A DNA stretch of 64,000 nt, taken from NCBI RefSeq assembly GCF_900186965.1, contig NZ_LT906457.1, positions 2,754,501-2,818,500 of the forward strand, read 5' to 3'. This DNA is from Legionella spiritensis. GTDB lineage: Bacteria > Pseudomonadota > Gammaproteobacteria > Legionellales > Legionellaceae. The first letter of the stretch is position 1. The number at the start of each line of letters is the position of its first letter. Made by a program: the position numbers and the translations under genes. This document shows, in pieces, positions 16,567 through 24,037 of the stretch. Below the pieces are notes generated by a model. The model searched no databases. It had not been told where the DNA came from and was given only the letters and a program-made list of their open reading frames with translations.

Positions 16567-17052
16567 ATGAAAAAAAAGATCGGTTGGTATGAGTGGATTG
16601 CTTGTATGCTAAAAGAGTTTGTAGCTGAAACGGCAAGAAAGCCACGGTACGAGATAGTTGATATTTTTGAGTGCAAAAAAACTGGTTTTACAAAAGCAGT
16701 AATTAAATTGTCTGAAAGACATACCAAAGAAAGAAATATCAGCGATATTATCATGGATAATGAATTAATAGAGAATCTGGACACTAAAACTGTTCGGACT
16801 TTGACTTATATCGCCACCGTTGAGCGATTAAAACCAGACTATTCTATTGTGGTTCAGCATATGACACCCGAAGTAGATGAGTATTTGCTTGAAATAAAAT
16901 CAAAATCCAACGCAGCTACTATAAAAAAATCCCCTTCTGAACTTTCAAAAAATAAAGATTTAATTGAAAAATTTAATTCATCGGACGCCAATAGGATTGG
17001 ATATTTAGCAGGAGTAAGAGAAACTGTTAAAGAGTTCCAACTAATTAAATAA
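16567..17052 (+). CDS. Uncharacterised 161-residue protein
   Basis: Begins 10 bp after the methyltransferase stop with a usable ribosome-binding site (AAAGGA). Basic, soluble, no signal peptide or membrane segment. I do not recognise the family. Two features stand out: a lysine-rich linker (about 116-135) and a helical end with RIGYLAGVRETVKEF. Co-transcription with the methyltransferase and the transporter that follows is likely from the spacing. AT-rich like its neighbours. Confidence 0.65.
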   Translation: MKKKIGWYEWIACMLKEFVAETARKPRYEIVDIFECKKTGFTKAVIKLSERHTKERNISDIIMDNELIENLDTKTVRTLTYIATVERLKPDYSIVVQHMTPEVDEYLLEIKSKSNAATIKKSPSELSKNKDLIEKFNSSDANRIGYLAGVRETVKEFQLIK

Positions 17053-17081
17053 GAAACAATAATTGTATTGAGGAGACGTTT

Positions 17082-17837
17082 TTGAGCAAGGAAGTTTTTG
17101 ATGCACTAGCTCGCAAAAAGCAATATAAATATCCCTATTTGCTACTCGGGTTATATTTAACCTTTTTACTTTCAACGGTATGTTTAGCTAGTAGAATAAT
17201 GCAAATTGGAACAATGCTTGAGCCAGGAGGAATTTTTGTATTTCCTCTTACGTTTAGCATCTGTGATATTGTTGGGGAAGTATATGGGTATGCTTACCCA
17301 AGGTTATTTATTTGGATTGGAGTGCTGGCTGAACTCATTTTTTCCTTAGTAATAACAGCAGTATCACATATGCCAGCGCCAGAGTTTTTCACACAAACAA
17401 CAGCTTATCAGATAGTTTTTGATCCCACATTAAGATATGTGGGTGCGGGGCTTATTGGTTTGCTAATTGGAGAATTGACTAATATATATTTGCTTTCAAA
17501 ATGGAAGATTTTTTTAAAAGGCAGATATTTTATTTTAAGATGTTTGTTATCTACTGCTCTAGGACAAGCATTGCTTACAATAGTAGTTGATATACTAAAT
17601 TATTTTGGAAAGTTAACTAATAATCATCTTGGATGGATGATGATTTGCGGTTATCTATGGAAAATGGGTTATGCGATCATTATGGTCTTTCCAGCTTGGC
17701 TAGTAGTGAAGTATCTAAAGAAGGTAGAACAAGTAGACCATTACGATATTCATACAAACTTTAATCCATTTATCTTTGGATTACATGAAGAATGCGCTAG
17801 TGATAACAGATTTAATATTGAATCCGTGCTTCAATAA
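17082..17837 (+). CDS. VUT-family (YhhQ-like) putative queuosine precursor transporter
   Basis: A 251-residue membrane protein of the VUT/YhhQ (DUF165) family: about six to seven helices with FPLTFSICDIVGEVYGY, the family signature with an acidic residue, and LLIGELTNIYLLSKWK. YhhQ imports queuosine precursors (preQ0/preQ1). The start is TTG 17082 with AGGAG upstream. The C-terminal 35 residues are hydrophilic and longer than in YhhQ. The host also has queE at 32707 in this window, so import would be a salvage addition rather than a replacement. The 3' end overlaps the convergent repressor gene by 26 bp. Confidence 0.85.
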   Translation: MSKEVFDALARKKQYKYPYLLLGLYLTFLLSTVCLASRIMQIGTMLEPGGIFVFPLTFSICDIVGEVYGYAYPRLFIWIGVLAELIFSLVITAVSHMPAPEFFTQTTAYQIVFDPTLRYVGAGLIGLLIGELTNIYLLSKWKIFLKGRYFILRCLLSTALGQALLTIVVDILNYFGKLTNNHLGWMMICGYLWKMGYAIIMVFPAWLVVKYLKKVEQVDHYDIHTNFNPFIFGLHEECASDNRFNIESVLQ

Positions 17838-18453
17838 GTGTTCCTAAAATACGATCATTGGGCTTGTCTAATTTTGTCAGTTTAAGGCTTCCATCCTCTA
17901 ATCCCTGCCGCAGATACAAGATATTATTTTCGATAAATAATCTATTAAATGCAATTTCTCCCTCTTTTGATAAATACACTATCACAAAATCCCTATCTTT
18001 AGGAATTTTACCTGAATCAAAGATTAAAAGTGTATTTTGTTGAAAAAGAGGTTCCATTGAAGCATCAGGCATAATTAATGCAAAAGAATTATTGTCAATT
18101 TTCTTATCAATAAATATTTCTTGCAAATCTTGGATTTTGTCTGACTCTGAAGGCCATTTTTTTAATGACTCCCATTCTATAACAGGTATGGTCCTGATCT
18201 GTAGATCTTCCTTAACTGCATCAGGAATAACAGTTGGTAGAGGTTCTTGACCAATTAATTCATCGATGGAAACAGAAAAATAACGAGATAGTTCTTCAAG
18301 TGCCCTTTTTCGTGGATTTTTTGTTGAACCAGTTAGAATGTGATGAATCGTTGGTTGCGGTATACCAGTTACCCGAGCTAACTCACTAACAGAAATATTG
18401 CCATGTATTCTCATAAGTTGTTGTAAGTTATTACTTAATCTCATCTCAGTCAT
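17812..18453 (-). CDS. XRE-type repressor with S24 LexA-like domain
   Basis: A 213-residue regulator with an N-terminal helix-turn-helix (about 10-60, SVSELARVTGIPQPTIHHIL) and a C-terminal S24-like domain with serine motif MPDASMEPLF. The usual Lys of the Ser-Lys dyad is not evident: the strand reads EIAFNRLFI. It may therefore be a non-cleaving, ligand- or dimer-controlled repressor. ATG 18453 is preferred to an upstream TTG (18459). It is divergent from the small gene, excisionase and integrase, and a perfect palindrome lies in between, so it probably represses excision. Confidence 0.85.
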   Translation of the reverse strand: MTEMRLSNNLQQLMRIHGNISVSELARVTGIPQPTIHHILTGSTKNPRKRALEELSRYFSVSIDELIGQEPLPTVIPDAVKEDLQIRTIPVIEWESLKKWPSESDKIQDLQEIFIDKKIDNNSFALIMPDASMEPLFQQNTLLIFDSGKIPKDRDFVIVYLSKEGEIAFNRLFIENNILYLRQGLEDGSLKLTKLDKPNDRILGTLIEARIQY

Positions 18454-18492
18454 TAACAACCCAATAAACGAATAAAATTATTCAAAAACAGA

Positions 18493-18553
18493 TTGACATA
18501 AATATTATTAGTTATGTATATTATCGTTAATTGAATATTTTTATTCAATTAAC
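18493..18553 (+). promoter_or_regulatory. Promoter with overlapping 28-bp palindrome (candidate repressor operator)
   Basis: TTGACA at 18493-18498 and TATATT at 18517-18522 (18-bp spacing) form a good sigma-70 promoter reading toward the excisionase and integrase. Just downstream, 18526-18553 is a perfect palindrome with 12-bp arms and a TTTT centre, placed about where transcription would begin. An S24-type repressor gene lies 70 bp to the left, divergent. This is the layout of a repressor operator controlling both sides. The rest of the 239-bp intergenic region is AT-rich with nothing else recognised. Confidence 0.65.
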
Positions 18554-18692
18554 CTGCTAAAATAATCTTAAATAGAATAATTATAGCCAATATATCATGT
18601 TGCTGGTTAATCCACCAAATAATATTGCGGGATAATTTAACTTTTAATGAATAAGTTAGCCAGTAAACAAGATAGCCAAAGGAGCATTATTC

Positions 18693-18968
18693 ATGGAGAA
18701 CAATTCTAAATTACAAATTTACAAAGGAATTATTCAATATCTGTTGGGATCCACTAATTACACACTAAAAAACATTGCGGAACTGTGTAATTCATCTATT
18801 AAAAGCATTCAAACAATCTATTCAGATAGTCTCATACCACATAATTTTTCATCTGAGAAGGAATTAGTGAAGTTGTATCAAATGATTCTTGAAATTAATT
18901 CAAATAGGGACGCTTATCGTAAATACCTTCCCTTACCTAAAGAGCATCGTCAATTAAGTATTAATTGA
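18693..18968 (+). CDS. Small uncharacterised protein, possibly DNA-binding
   Basis: A 91-residue protein with a strong ribosome-binding site (AAAGGAG) before the ATG. Residues about 18-50 (LGSTNYTLKNIAELCNSSIK) could form a helix-turn-helix: a gap of that sort is seen in many small element-borne regulators, but the family is not recognised. It sits 15 bp before the excisionase gene under the same candidate promoter, so a role in excision or its control is plausible. Confidence 0.65.
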   Translation: MENNSKLQIYKGIIQYLLGSTNYTLKNIAELCNSSIKSIQTIYSDSLIPHNFSSEKELVKLYQMILEINSNRDAYRKYLPLPKEHRQLSIN

Positions 18969-18983
18969 TTTATAAGGATTGAA

Positions 18984-19271
18984 ATGAAAACGCTCAACAT
19001 TCAACAAGCTGCTGAATTTCTTGGAGCACATAAAGAAACTGTTCGCCGAATGGCAGCACGTAAACAAATCCCTGGAGTTAAGATCGGTCGTAGTTGGATT
19101 TTTATTGAACATGATCTTGTGACGTACATTAGAAACAAGTACTCTAGCAACGACGCTTCTCAGGGTGACCATAGGAGATTAAAATGGCACTCTACAAAAG
19201 AGATGAAGTATGGTGGCTTGATATCCGGCACCAAGGAAAAAGAGTACGCAAAAGTACTGGGACTGAAATAA
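18984..19271 (+). CDS. Excisionase-like helix-turn-helix protein
   Basis: A 95-residue protein whose first 55 residues are an AlpA/excisionase-type winged helix: LNIQQAAEFLGAHKETVRRM ... IPGVKIGRSWIF. Such proteins act as recombination directionality factors for tyrosine integrases. The gene overlaps the integrase start by 88 bp in another frame, an unusually long overlap; the last 30 residues lie inside it and look unconstrained. Confidence 0.8.
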   Translation: MKTLNIQQAAEFLGAHKETVRRMAARKQIPGVKIGRSWIFIEHDLVTYIRNKYSSNDASQGDHRRLKWHSTKEMKYGGLISGTKEKEYAKVLGLK

Positions 19272-20158
19272 GAGAAGATGCGCTGCGGTTGCATGATCAG
19301 CTGAAACATGAATTGTGGCAAACAGATAAAATTAAGTCATTGCCGAATAGAACCTGGATGGATGCGGTATTAAGATGGATAGATGAATCATCTCATAAGC
19401 GCAGTCTTGAAACAGATAAATACCATCTGGCATGGTTGGATACCTTTTTAAGAGCAAAAAAACTAACTGACATTGACAGAGATTTACTTGAGTTTATTGC
19501 TAAGAAAAAGGAAGCAGAGCATGTTTCCTTAACTACTGTTAATAGAGTTTTGGAACTGATTCGTGCAATTTTAAATCGTGCTCATAAAGAGTGGGGTTGG
19601 CTTGATAAGACTCCTATTATTAGGATGCGGAAAATTGAGAATAAGCGGATCCGTTGGTTAACAAAGGTAGAGGCTAATTTGCTTTTGAAAGAATTACCAT
19701 CTCATTTAGAGGCAATGGCTTCTTTCACTTTAGCAACAGGTCTTAGAGAGTCTAATGTAACCCAATTGAAATGGAGCGAAATAAATTTAGATAAAAAACA
19801 TGCGCTGATACATGCTGATGAGTCTAAATCTAAACGCCCCATACCTGTACCGTTAAACAAACAAGCAATCTCAATTTTAAAAGCACAGCAGGGAAGAAAC
19901 CCAACGTATGTATTTACATACAAAGGAAATCCTGTAACTCGTTGTAATAACCATGCTTGGCAAAAAGCATTAGTACGCGCAGGTATTAATGACTTTCGTT
20001 GGCATGACTTACGACATACATGGGCAAGTTGGCATGTGCAAAATGGTACACCTTTGCATGAGTTACAACAACTCGGTGGGTGGTCTAATTATGAAATGGT
20101 GTTGCGTTATGCGCACCTTTCTAGTGCACACCTCAGAGCTGCGGCTGAACGTGTTTAG
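19184..20158 (+). CDS. int: Tyrosine-recombinase integrase of the element
   Basis: A 324-residue phage-type integrase: a short arm-binding N-terminus (ALYKRDEVWWLDIRHQGKRV), a SAM-like core-binding domain and a catalytic domain with ATGLRESNVTQLKW (Arg near 185), HDLRHTWASWH (His-x-x-Arg near 273), GGWSNYEMVLRYAHLS (Trp in the second His position and the nucleophile Tyr near 307). All catalytic positions are present, so it should be active. It stops 65 bp short of the encoded CCA end of tRNA-Arg, the standard geometry for integration into a tRNA 3' end. Confidence 0.95.
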   Translation: MALYKRDEVWWLDIRHQGKRVRKSTGTEIREDALRLHDQLKHELWQTDKIKSLPNRTWMDAVLRWIDESSHKRSLETDKYHLAWLDTFLRAKKLTDIDRDLLEFIAKKKEAEHVSLTTVNRVLELIRAILNRAHKEWGWLDKTPIIRMRKIENKRIRWLTKVEANLLLKELPSHLEAMASFTLATGLRESNVTQLKWSEINLDKKHALIHADESKSKRPIPVPLNKQAISILKAQQGRNPTYVFTYKGNPVTRCNNHAWQKALVRAGINDFRWHDLRHTWASWHVQNGTPLHELQQLGGWSNYEMVLRYAHLSSAHLRAAAERV

Positions 20159-20163
20159 ACACG

Positions 20164-20196
20164 TTTTGGTCACAGTAACTTGGTTTTTTGGTCACA
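20164..20196 (+). repeat. Two 11-bp direct repeats between int and tRNA-Arg (candidate integrase arm sites)
   Basis: TTTTGGTCACA occurs at 20164-20174 and again at 20186-20196, 22 bp apart (two helical turns), in the short space between the integrase and the tRNA. Spacing and place suit integrase or excisionase binding sites near the attachment core. Binding is inferred. Confidence 0.45.
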
Positions 20197-20223
20197 AACT
20201 AGAGCTAAGTGCTTGATATTAAA

Positions 20224-20300
20224 TGGCGCGCTCGGAGGGACTCGAACCCCCGACACCTTGGTTCGAAGCCAAGTACTCTATCCAGCTGAGCTACGAGCGC
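20224..20300 (-). tRNA. tRNA-Arg (anticodon TCG), likely attachment site
   Basis: Full cloverleaf on the minus strand: acceptor arms gcgctcg/cgagcgc, D arm with AGCTCAGCTGGATAGAG, anticodon stem cttgg/ccaag with loop cttcgaa (TCG), T arm GGGGGTTCGAGTCCC, and an encoded CCA at 20224-20226. Its 3' end faces the integrase. The gene is complete, so the integrated element must carry or restore the 3' half; the other direct-repeat copy should lie at the far end of the element, outside this window. Confidence 0.97.
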
Positions 20301-20315
20301 AATTGAGTGTATAAA

Positions 20316-20391
20316 TGGTGGGCCGTATAGGATTCGAACCTATGACACAAAGGTTAAAAGCCTTCTGCTCTACCGACTGAGCTAACGGCCC
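20316..20391 (-). tRNA. tRNA-Lys (anticodon TTT)
   Basis: Complete tRNA on the minus strand with acceptor arms gggccgt/acggccc, anticodon loop cttttaa (TTT), T arm with GGTTCGAATCC and encoded CCA at 20316-20318. Separated from tRNA-Arg by 15 bp; probably co-transcribed from the right. Confidence 0.97.
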
Positions 20392-20444
20392 GTATTACGG
20401 TGCACATCTTACATCTTTTATTTTGGGAATCAAGTCCACCAAAA

Positions 20445-20520
20445 TGGTGGGCCGTATAGGATTCGAACCTATGACACAAAGGTTAAAAGCCTTCTGCTCT
20501 ACCGACTGAGCTAACGGCCC
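20445..20520 (-). tRNA. tRNA-Lys (anticodon TTT), second identical copy
   Basis: A second tRNA-Lys gene whose sequence is identical base for base to the copy at 20316-20391, including the encoded CCA, with 53 bp of unlike sequence between them. A tandem duplication in the tRNA operon. Confidence 0.97.
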
Positions 20521-20543
20521 AAAGAGGCTGGAATGATACCTTA

Positions 20544-21440
20544 TTAAGGCAAAATTTCAAGTGTTTTTGGGGGATTATTTTTTAAAAGCGTCTTGCCCGT
20601 ATATAAGTCCCGGCTACTGGCAAGTACCGTCCATCCTTCCTCCTCCAGGTTCTGTTTTTGAAAATCGAGGGTATCGTTGGGGAGAATTAAAAGTAAAACA
20701 TCGGCTCCCATTGCGCCACAACCTTTCGCGGCAGATATATGATACTTTGATTTCAACCTGTCAAGATAATTCAAACTGTGCCTGGCTACTAACCCAAGAT
20801 CGGCCAACTGTTGCTGGTAGTCGTTCACGGCCTTGATTAATAACGCGCTGTCTGCCTGCTCAAAAGCGGATTTAGCCTGTTCCACAATCTCTGATAACTG
20901 TGCGGTCGCCGAGGGCAGTGATACTCGCTGCAGATGGTAGTGAGTAGCCAGTTTTTGACCGCTATGAAGTAATAAAAAAGATAAATCCTTAAATGGCCAG
21001 TCATACGTTTCAATCATGTCATTATGGCGATTGATATAGACGCAGCGATGTTGTGTCTGAGCCAGAACATCATAGCCGCTGGGCCGTAATCCGTCACCAC
21101 GCCAACAGGATTGATAATAAGCGTCCAGCAGAACCTGACGACTGGCTTTAACATGCAAAAGATGACAGCTGGCCAGATAGGCACCGATAAATTGAGCGCT
21201 TGAGCCGCCCAGTCCCCCCAGCCCCTGATATGGATCATACCAACGTAACCCCTGTGATGAAACATGGTGCGTTGACCACCATTGGCCAGCCGGAGACTCC
21301 GGATGTATTCCGTCGAGCGTTTCGGTCGCAATCAGCGACGTTTGAAAGCAAGGGGTTGTTGTAAGAATAATGGCAGGCCCGCCGGCCAAAGCAGCGTATT
21401 CACCAACCAGAAACGTTTTTGCGGGGATAGACCAATTCAT
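20544..21440 (-). CDS. GHMP-family kinase, probable phosphomevalonate kinase
   Basis: A 298-residue GHMP kinase. It has the N-terminal AKTFLVGEYAALAGGPAI, the phosphate-binding loop GLGGLGGSSAQFIG (about 74-87) and a C-terminal AAKGCGAMGADVLLLI Gly-rich motif. Mevalonate kinase and diphosphomevalonate decarboxylase are recognisable elsewhere in the window (34311 and 33374), and this gene lies 100 bp from HMG-CoA reductase, so by elimination it is the likely phosphomevalonate kinase (ATP-dependent, mevalonate-5-phosphate to the diphosphate). Substrate is inferred. It follows mvaA on the minus strand. Confidence 0.78.
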   Translation of the reverse strand: MNWSIPAKTFLVGEYAALAGGPAIILTTTPCFQTSLIATETLDGIHPESPAGQWWSTHHVSSQGLRWYDPYQGLGGLGGSSAQFIGAYLASCHLLHVKASRQVLLDAYYQSCWRGDGLRPSGYDVLAQTQHRCVYINRHNDMIETYDWPFKDLSFLLLHSGQKLATHYHLQRVSLPSATAQLSEIVEQAKSAFEQADSALLIKAVNDYQQQLADLGLVARHSLNYLDRLKSKYHISAAKGCGAMGADVLLLILPNDTLDFQKQNLEEEGWTVLASSRDLYTGKTLLKNNPPKTLEILP

Positions 21441-21540
21441 AATTCAGGGTGTTGTCACTAAAATAATATCCAATCAGGGATTGCCGTTATTCCGGTTGAG
21501 TTTATATCGCAAGTCCACAGAACCATTCAAAACATGGAAT

Positions 21541-22833
21541 TCAGCCTGCGGCTTGCCGGATTTCAGCCAGCATTTCATAAGCATTATTTAAGCTGATTCG
21601 TTTATTGATACGTAACCAATGCTGCAGTTTTTCCTTGAGTACCGGCATCTCATGATCCGTTGCTCCGGCAACCAGAGCCAGATTATCAAGGTGCAATCTC
21701 ATATGACCTTGCACAATGCCATCCGTGCATAGCGCCCTTATTGCGCCCAGATTCTGGGTCAGGCCAACCGCAGCAATCACGCGCGAGAGATGGCTGGCCG
21801 ATGCGATATTCATCATCTTCAAACACATTTTTGCCGCAGGATGCAGGGCCGTCACGCCGCCCACCGTACCGACGATGATGGGTGCGGTTAACTGTCCTGT
21901 CAATTGCCCCTGTTCATAGCGCCATTGTGTGATGGCCTGATAACGGCCCGAACGCGCTGCAAACGCGTGCACACCCGCTTCAACCGCCCGCCAGTCGTTG
22001 CCTGTGGCAATTAAAACAGGATCGATGCCATTCATGACACCCTTGTTATGTGTTGCGGCGCGATACGGATCAGATTCTGCAAACAGGGACGCTTCCTGGA
22101 TACGCAGCCCCAACTCAGGCTCAACATCATTGATAGTAATCCGTGCGGTTGTCAGTTTTTGATCATTTAAATTGGACAAAATACACATGGTGACTTGCTC
22201 ACCGGTCAATTTTTCCAGCGGCTCTTTCAAGTACTCAAGCACTTGATTAAGAATATTGGCACCCATCGCGTCACAGCAATTCATGGTTAAATGAATCACC
22301 GCCATGTCATGACCATCCTCACGCTGCAAACGACGGAGTTGTAAATCAACCACGCCTCCGCCCCGTTTGACCATCTCGGCTGCAACATCTTCATTCGCTT
22401 TTTCGATTAAAAAATGTTTGTTCTCGTTAAAAATTGTGGCAAAACCGGCAAAATTCTTAACCTTGGCCAACTGAATCTGACCAAGGACACACTCGCCATC
22501 CACCCTGGTTTGAATGGAACCATGCTGCCGGATCCATTTTGCCGTTTTGGACAATGCCGCAATAATGGACGTTTCTTCAACGGCGAGAGGGATAACATAA
22601 TCGACGCCATCAATACAAAAATTGGTCGCCACGCCTAGCGGCAGCTGAAAATAACCAATCACATTTTCAATCAGCTTGTCAGCCAATGCCGTACCTTGTA
22701 CACCGCCTTCCTTTAAAAATTGTATATCGTCTACAGTCAAGGCACCCATTTGTATTAAACGTTGAAAACGCTCTTCCCGATTTAATCTGGAAAACCCTTG
22801 AAATAATTGATCAGCATGATGATTTATTGACAT
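21541..22833 (-). CDS. mvaA: Class II HMG-CoA reductase
   Basis: A 430-residue enzyme reducing HMG-CoA to mevalonate, the committed step of the mevalonate route to isoprenoids. It has the catalytic glutamate in AVEETSII (about 84-91), the nucleotide-binding DAMGAN, NKGVMNGIDPVLIATGNDWR and the C-terminal flap. No membrane anchor and about 430 residues mark the bacterial class II enzyme. It overlaps the isomerase gene by 10 bp. Confidence 0.95.
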   Translation of the reverse strand: MSINHHADQLFQGFSRLNREERFQRLIQMGALTVDDIQFLKEGGVQGTALADKLIENVIGYFQLPLGVATNFCIDGVDYVIPLAVEETSIIAALSKTAKWIRQHGSIQTRVDGECVLGQIQLAKVKNFAGFATIFNENKHFLIEKANEDVAAEMVKRGGGVVDLQLRRLQREDGHDMAVIHLTMNCCDAMGANILNQVLEYLKEPLEKLTGEQVTMCILSNLNDQKLTTARITINDVEPELGLRIQEASLFAESDPYRAATHNKGVMNGIDPVLIATGNDWRAVEAGVHAFAARSGRYQAITQWRYEQGQLTGQLTAPIIVGTVGGVTALHPAAKMCLKMMNIASASHLSRVIAAVGLTQNLGAIRALCTDGIVQGHMRLHLDNLALVAGATDHEMPVLKEKLQHWLRINKRISLNNAYEMLAEIRQAAG

Positions 22834-23870
22834 GCTTTCCCCTTTAATTCACAAAGTTTACGAGTGCCCGTACAAAACATGGCAACCTTCAATTCATATT
22901 CAATGGCCATCATACGATCAATGACCTGTTGTTCCCCTGATAAAGCGACCTCCAGCATAGGTTTGGCAAAACCAACGGTGGATGCCCCTAACGCAAACAA
23001 TTTTGCCGCGTCCAGGCCATGGCGTACACCGCCGGATCCCCATATTTCGTATCCGGGTTGAATAGCCATGGCGTTTTTAACACTTTGCACCGTATCAATA
23101 CCCCAGTTCGCAAACGTTGCGGCTGCCTGTTGCCGAAGAGGATGTTCGCCGGCCCGGTGTCCCTCGATACGGCCCCAATGCGTTCCTCCCAACCCGCTGA
23201 CATCCACGGCGGCAATACCGATATCATTCAGGCGCCGCAAGGTAGAGACAGAGAAACCACATCCGGTTTCCTTAATCACAACAGGGATAGCTAATTCGGA
23301 AACCAGTCGCGACAAGGCCTGCCAGCACCCTGCAAATTGCGGGGTACCTTCCGGTTGAATCACTTCCTGCAGAGGGTTGCAGTGAACAATCAGTGCCCGA
23401 GCCTCCAAAGCATCCGTCAAACGCCGAATGCGGCTCACCGGAGCATCAATAATCTGAGCGATACCAATATTGCTTAACAGGTGGACATCGGGAAAATCAC
23501 GACGCAAGGATTGCCATTCAAAAGCCGCCTCGTTATCGGTCAGCTCGCGTCGTTGGGAACCAACCCCCATCACCCATCCTGTTGCAGCACACGCAGTGAC
23601 AAGATGGCGATTAATCCGCGCCGCATCATGATGTCCGGCCGTCATGGAACTGACTAGAAAGGGTTTGTCCGCGCTTCGGCCAAAACGCCGGGTCGCTATT
23701 GTGATATCGGCAAAATTAACATCCGGTAACGCTTCATGAGCAAGAAAAACATTATCCAGACCATTCATGTCACTGGCTTGATTACAAGACATCAAGGCAA
23801 GTTCAATGTGATCCTGTTTGCGTTTTTCAAACTGGCTGTAAAGATCCTGCATATTGATCCATGTGGCCAT
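22824..23870 (-). CDS. fni: Type 2 isopentenyl-diphosphate isomerase (FMN-dependent)
   Basis: A 348-residue flavoenzyme interconverting IPP and DMAPP, needing FMN and NAD(P)H. Seen: RKQDHIELAL near the N-terminus, FLVSSMTAGHHDAARIN, MGVGSQRREL, the NPLQEVIQPEGTPQF substrate motif and a C-terminal GSGGVRHGLDAAKLFALGAS phosphate-binding segment. Type 2 enzymes normally accompany bacterial mevalonate pathways, as here. First gene of the fni-mvaA-kinase run; about 165 bp to the right hold no gene. Confidence 0.95.
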   Translation of the reverse strand: MATWINMQDLYSQFEKRKQDHIELALMSCNQASDMNGLDNVFLAHEALPDVNFADITIATRRFGRSADKPFLVSSMTAGHHDAARINRHLVTACAATGWVMGVGSQRRELTDNEAAFEWQSLRRDFPDVHLLSNIGIAQIIDAPVSRIRRLTDALEARALIVHCNPLQEVIQPEGTPQFAGCWQALSRLVSELAIPVVIKETGCGFSVSTLRRLNDIGIAAVDVSGLGGTHWGRIEGHRAGEHPLRQQAAATFANWGIDTVQSVKNAMAIQPGYEIWGSGGVRHGLDAAKLFALGASTVGFAKPMLEVALSGEQQVIDRMMAIEYELKVAMFCTGTRKLCELKGKACQ

Positions 23871-24037
23871 AAAATGGCTCGTATCTTACCACAATTTACC
23901 CTTATCAACTACCGGCCTTGCGGATTATTCAGGACAACAAAAACCCGGGAGCTGTTGATGCGGCATGCCACGGCTGCAAACGCGTCTAATCAGCGCCATT
24001 CCGGGTATCGCGAAGAGTCCCCCCGGAAAATCAACCC

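Noticed and set aside
20224-20300. A second tRNA-Arg 3' end (attL/attR partner) within 1-20 kb
   Set aside because: Scanned by eye for the tRNA 3' sequence and found none; the partner site is presumably left of the window.
23871-24037. A gene between the isomerase and the FUSC pair
   Set aside because: The 167 bp contain only a shadow frame running into both neighbours.
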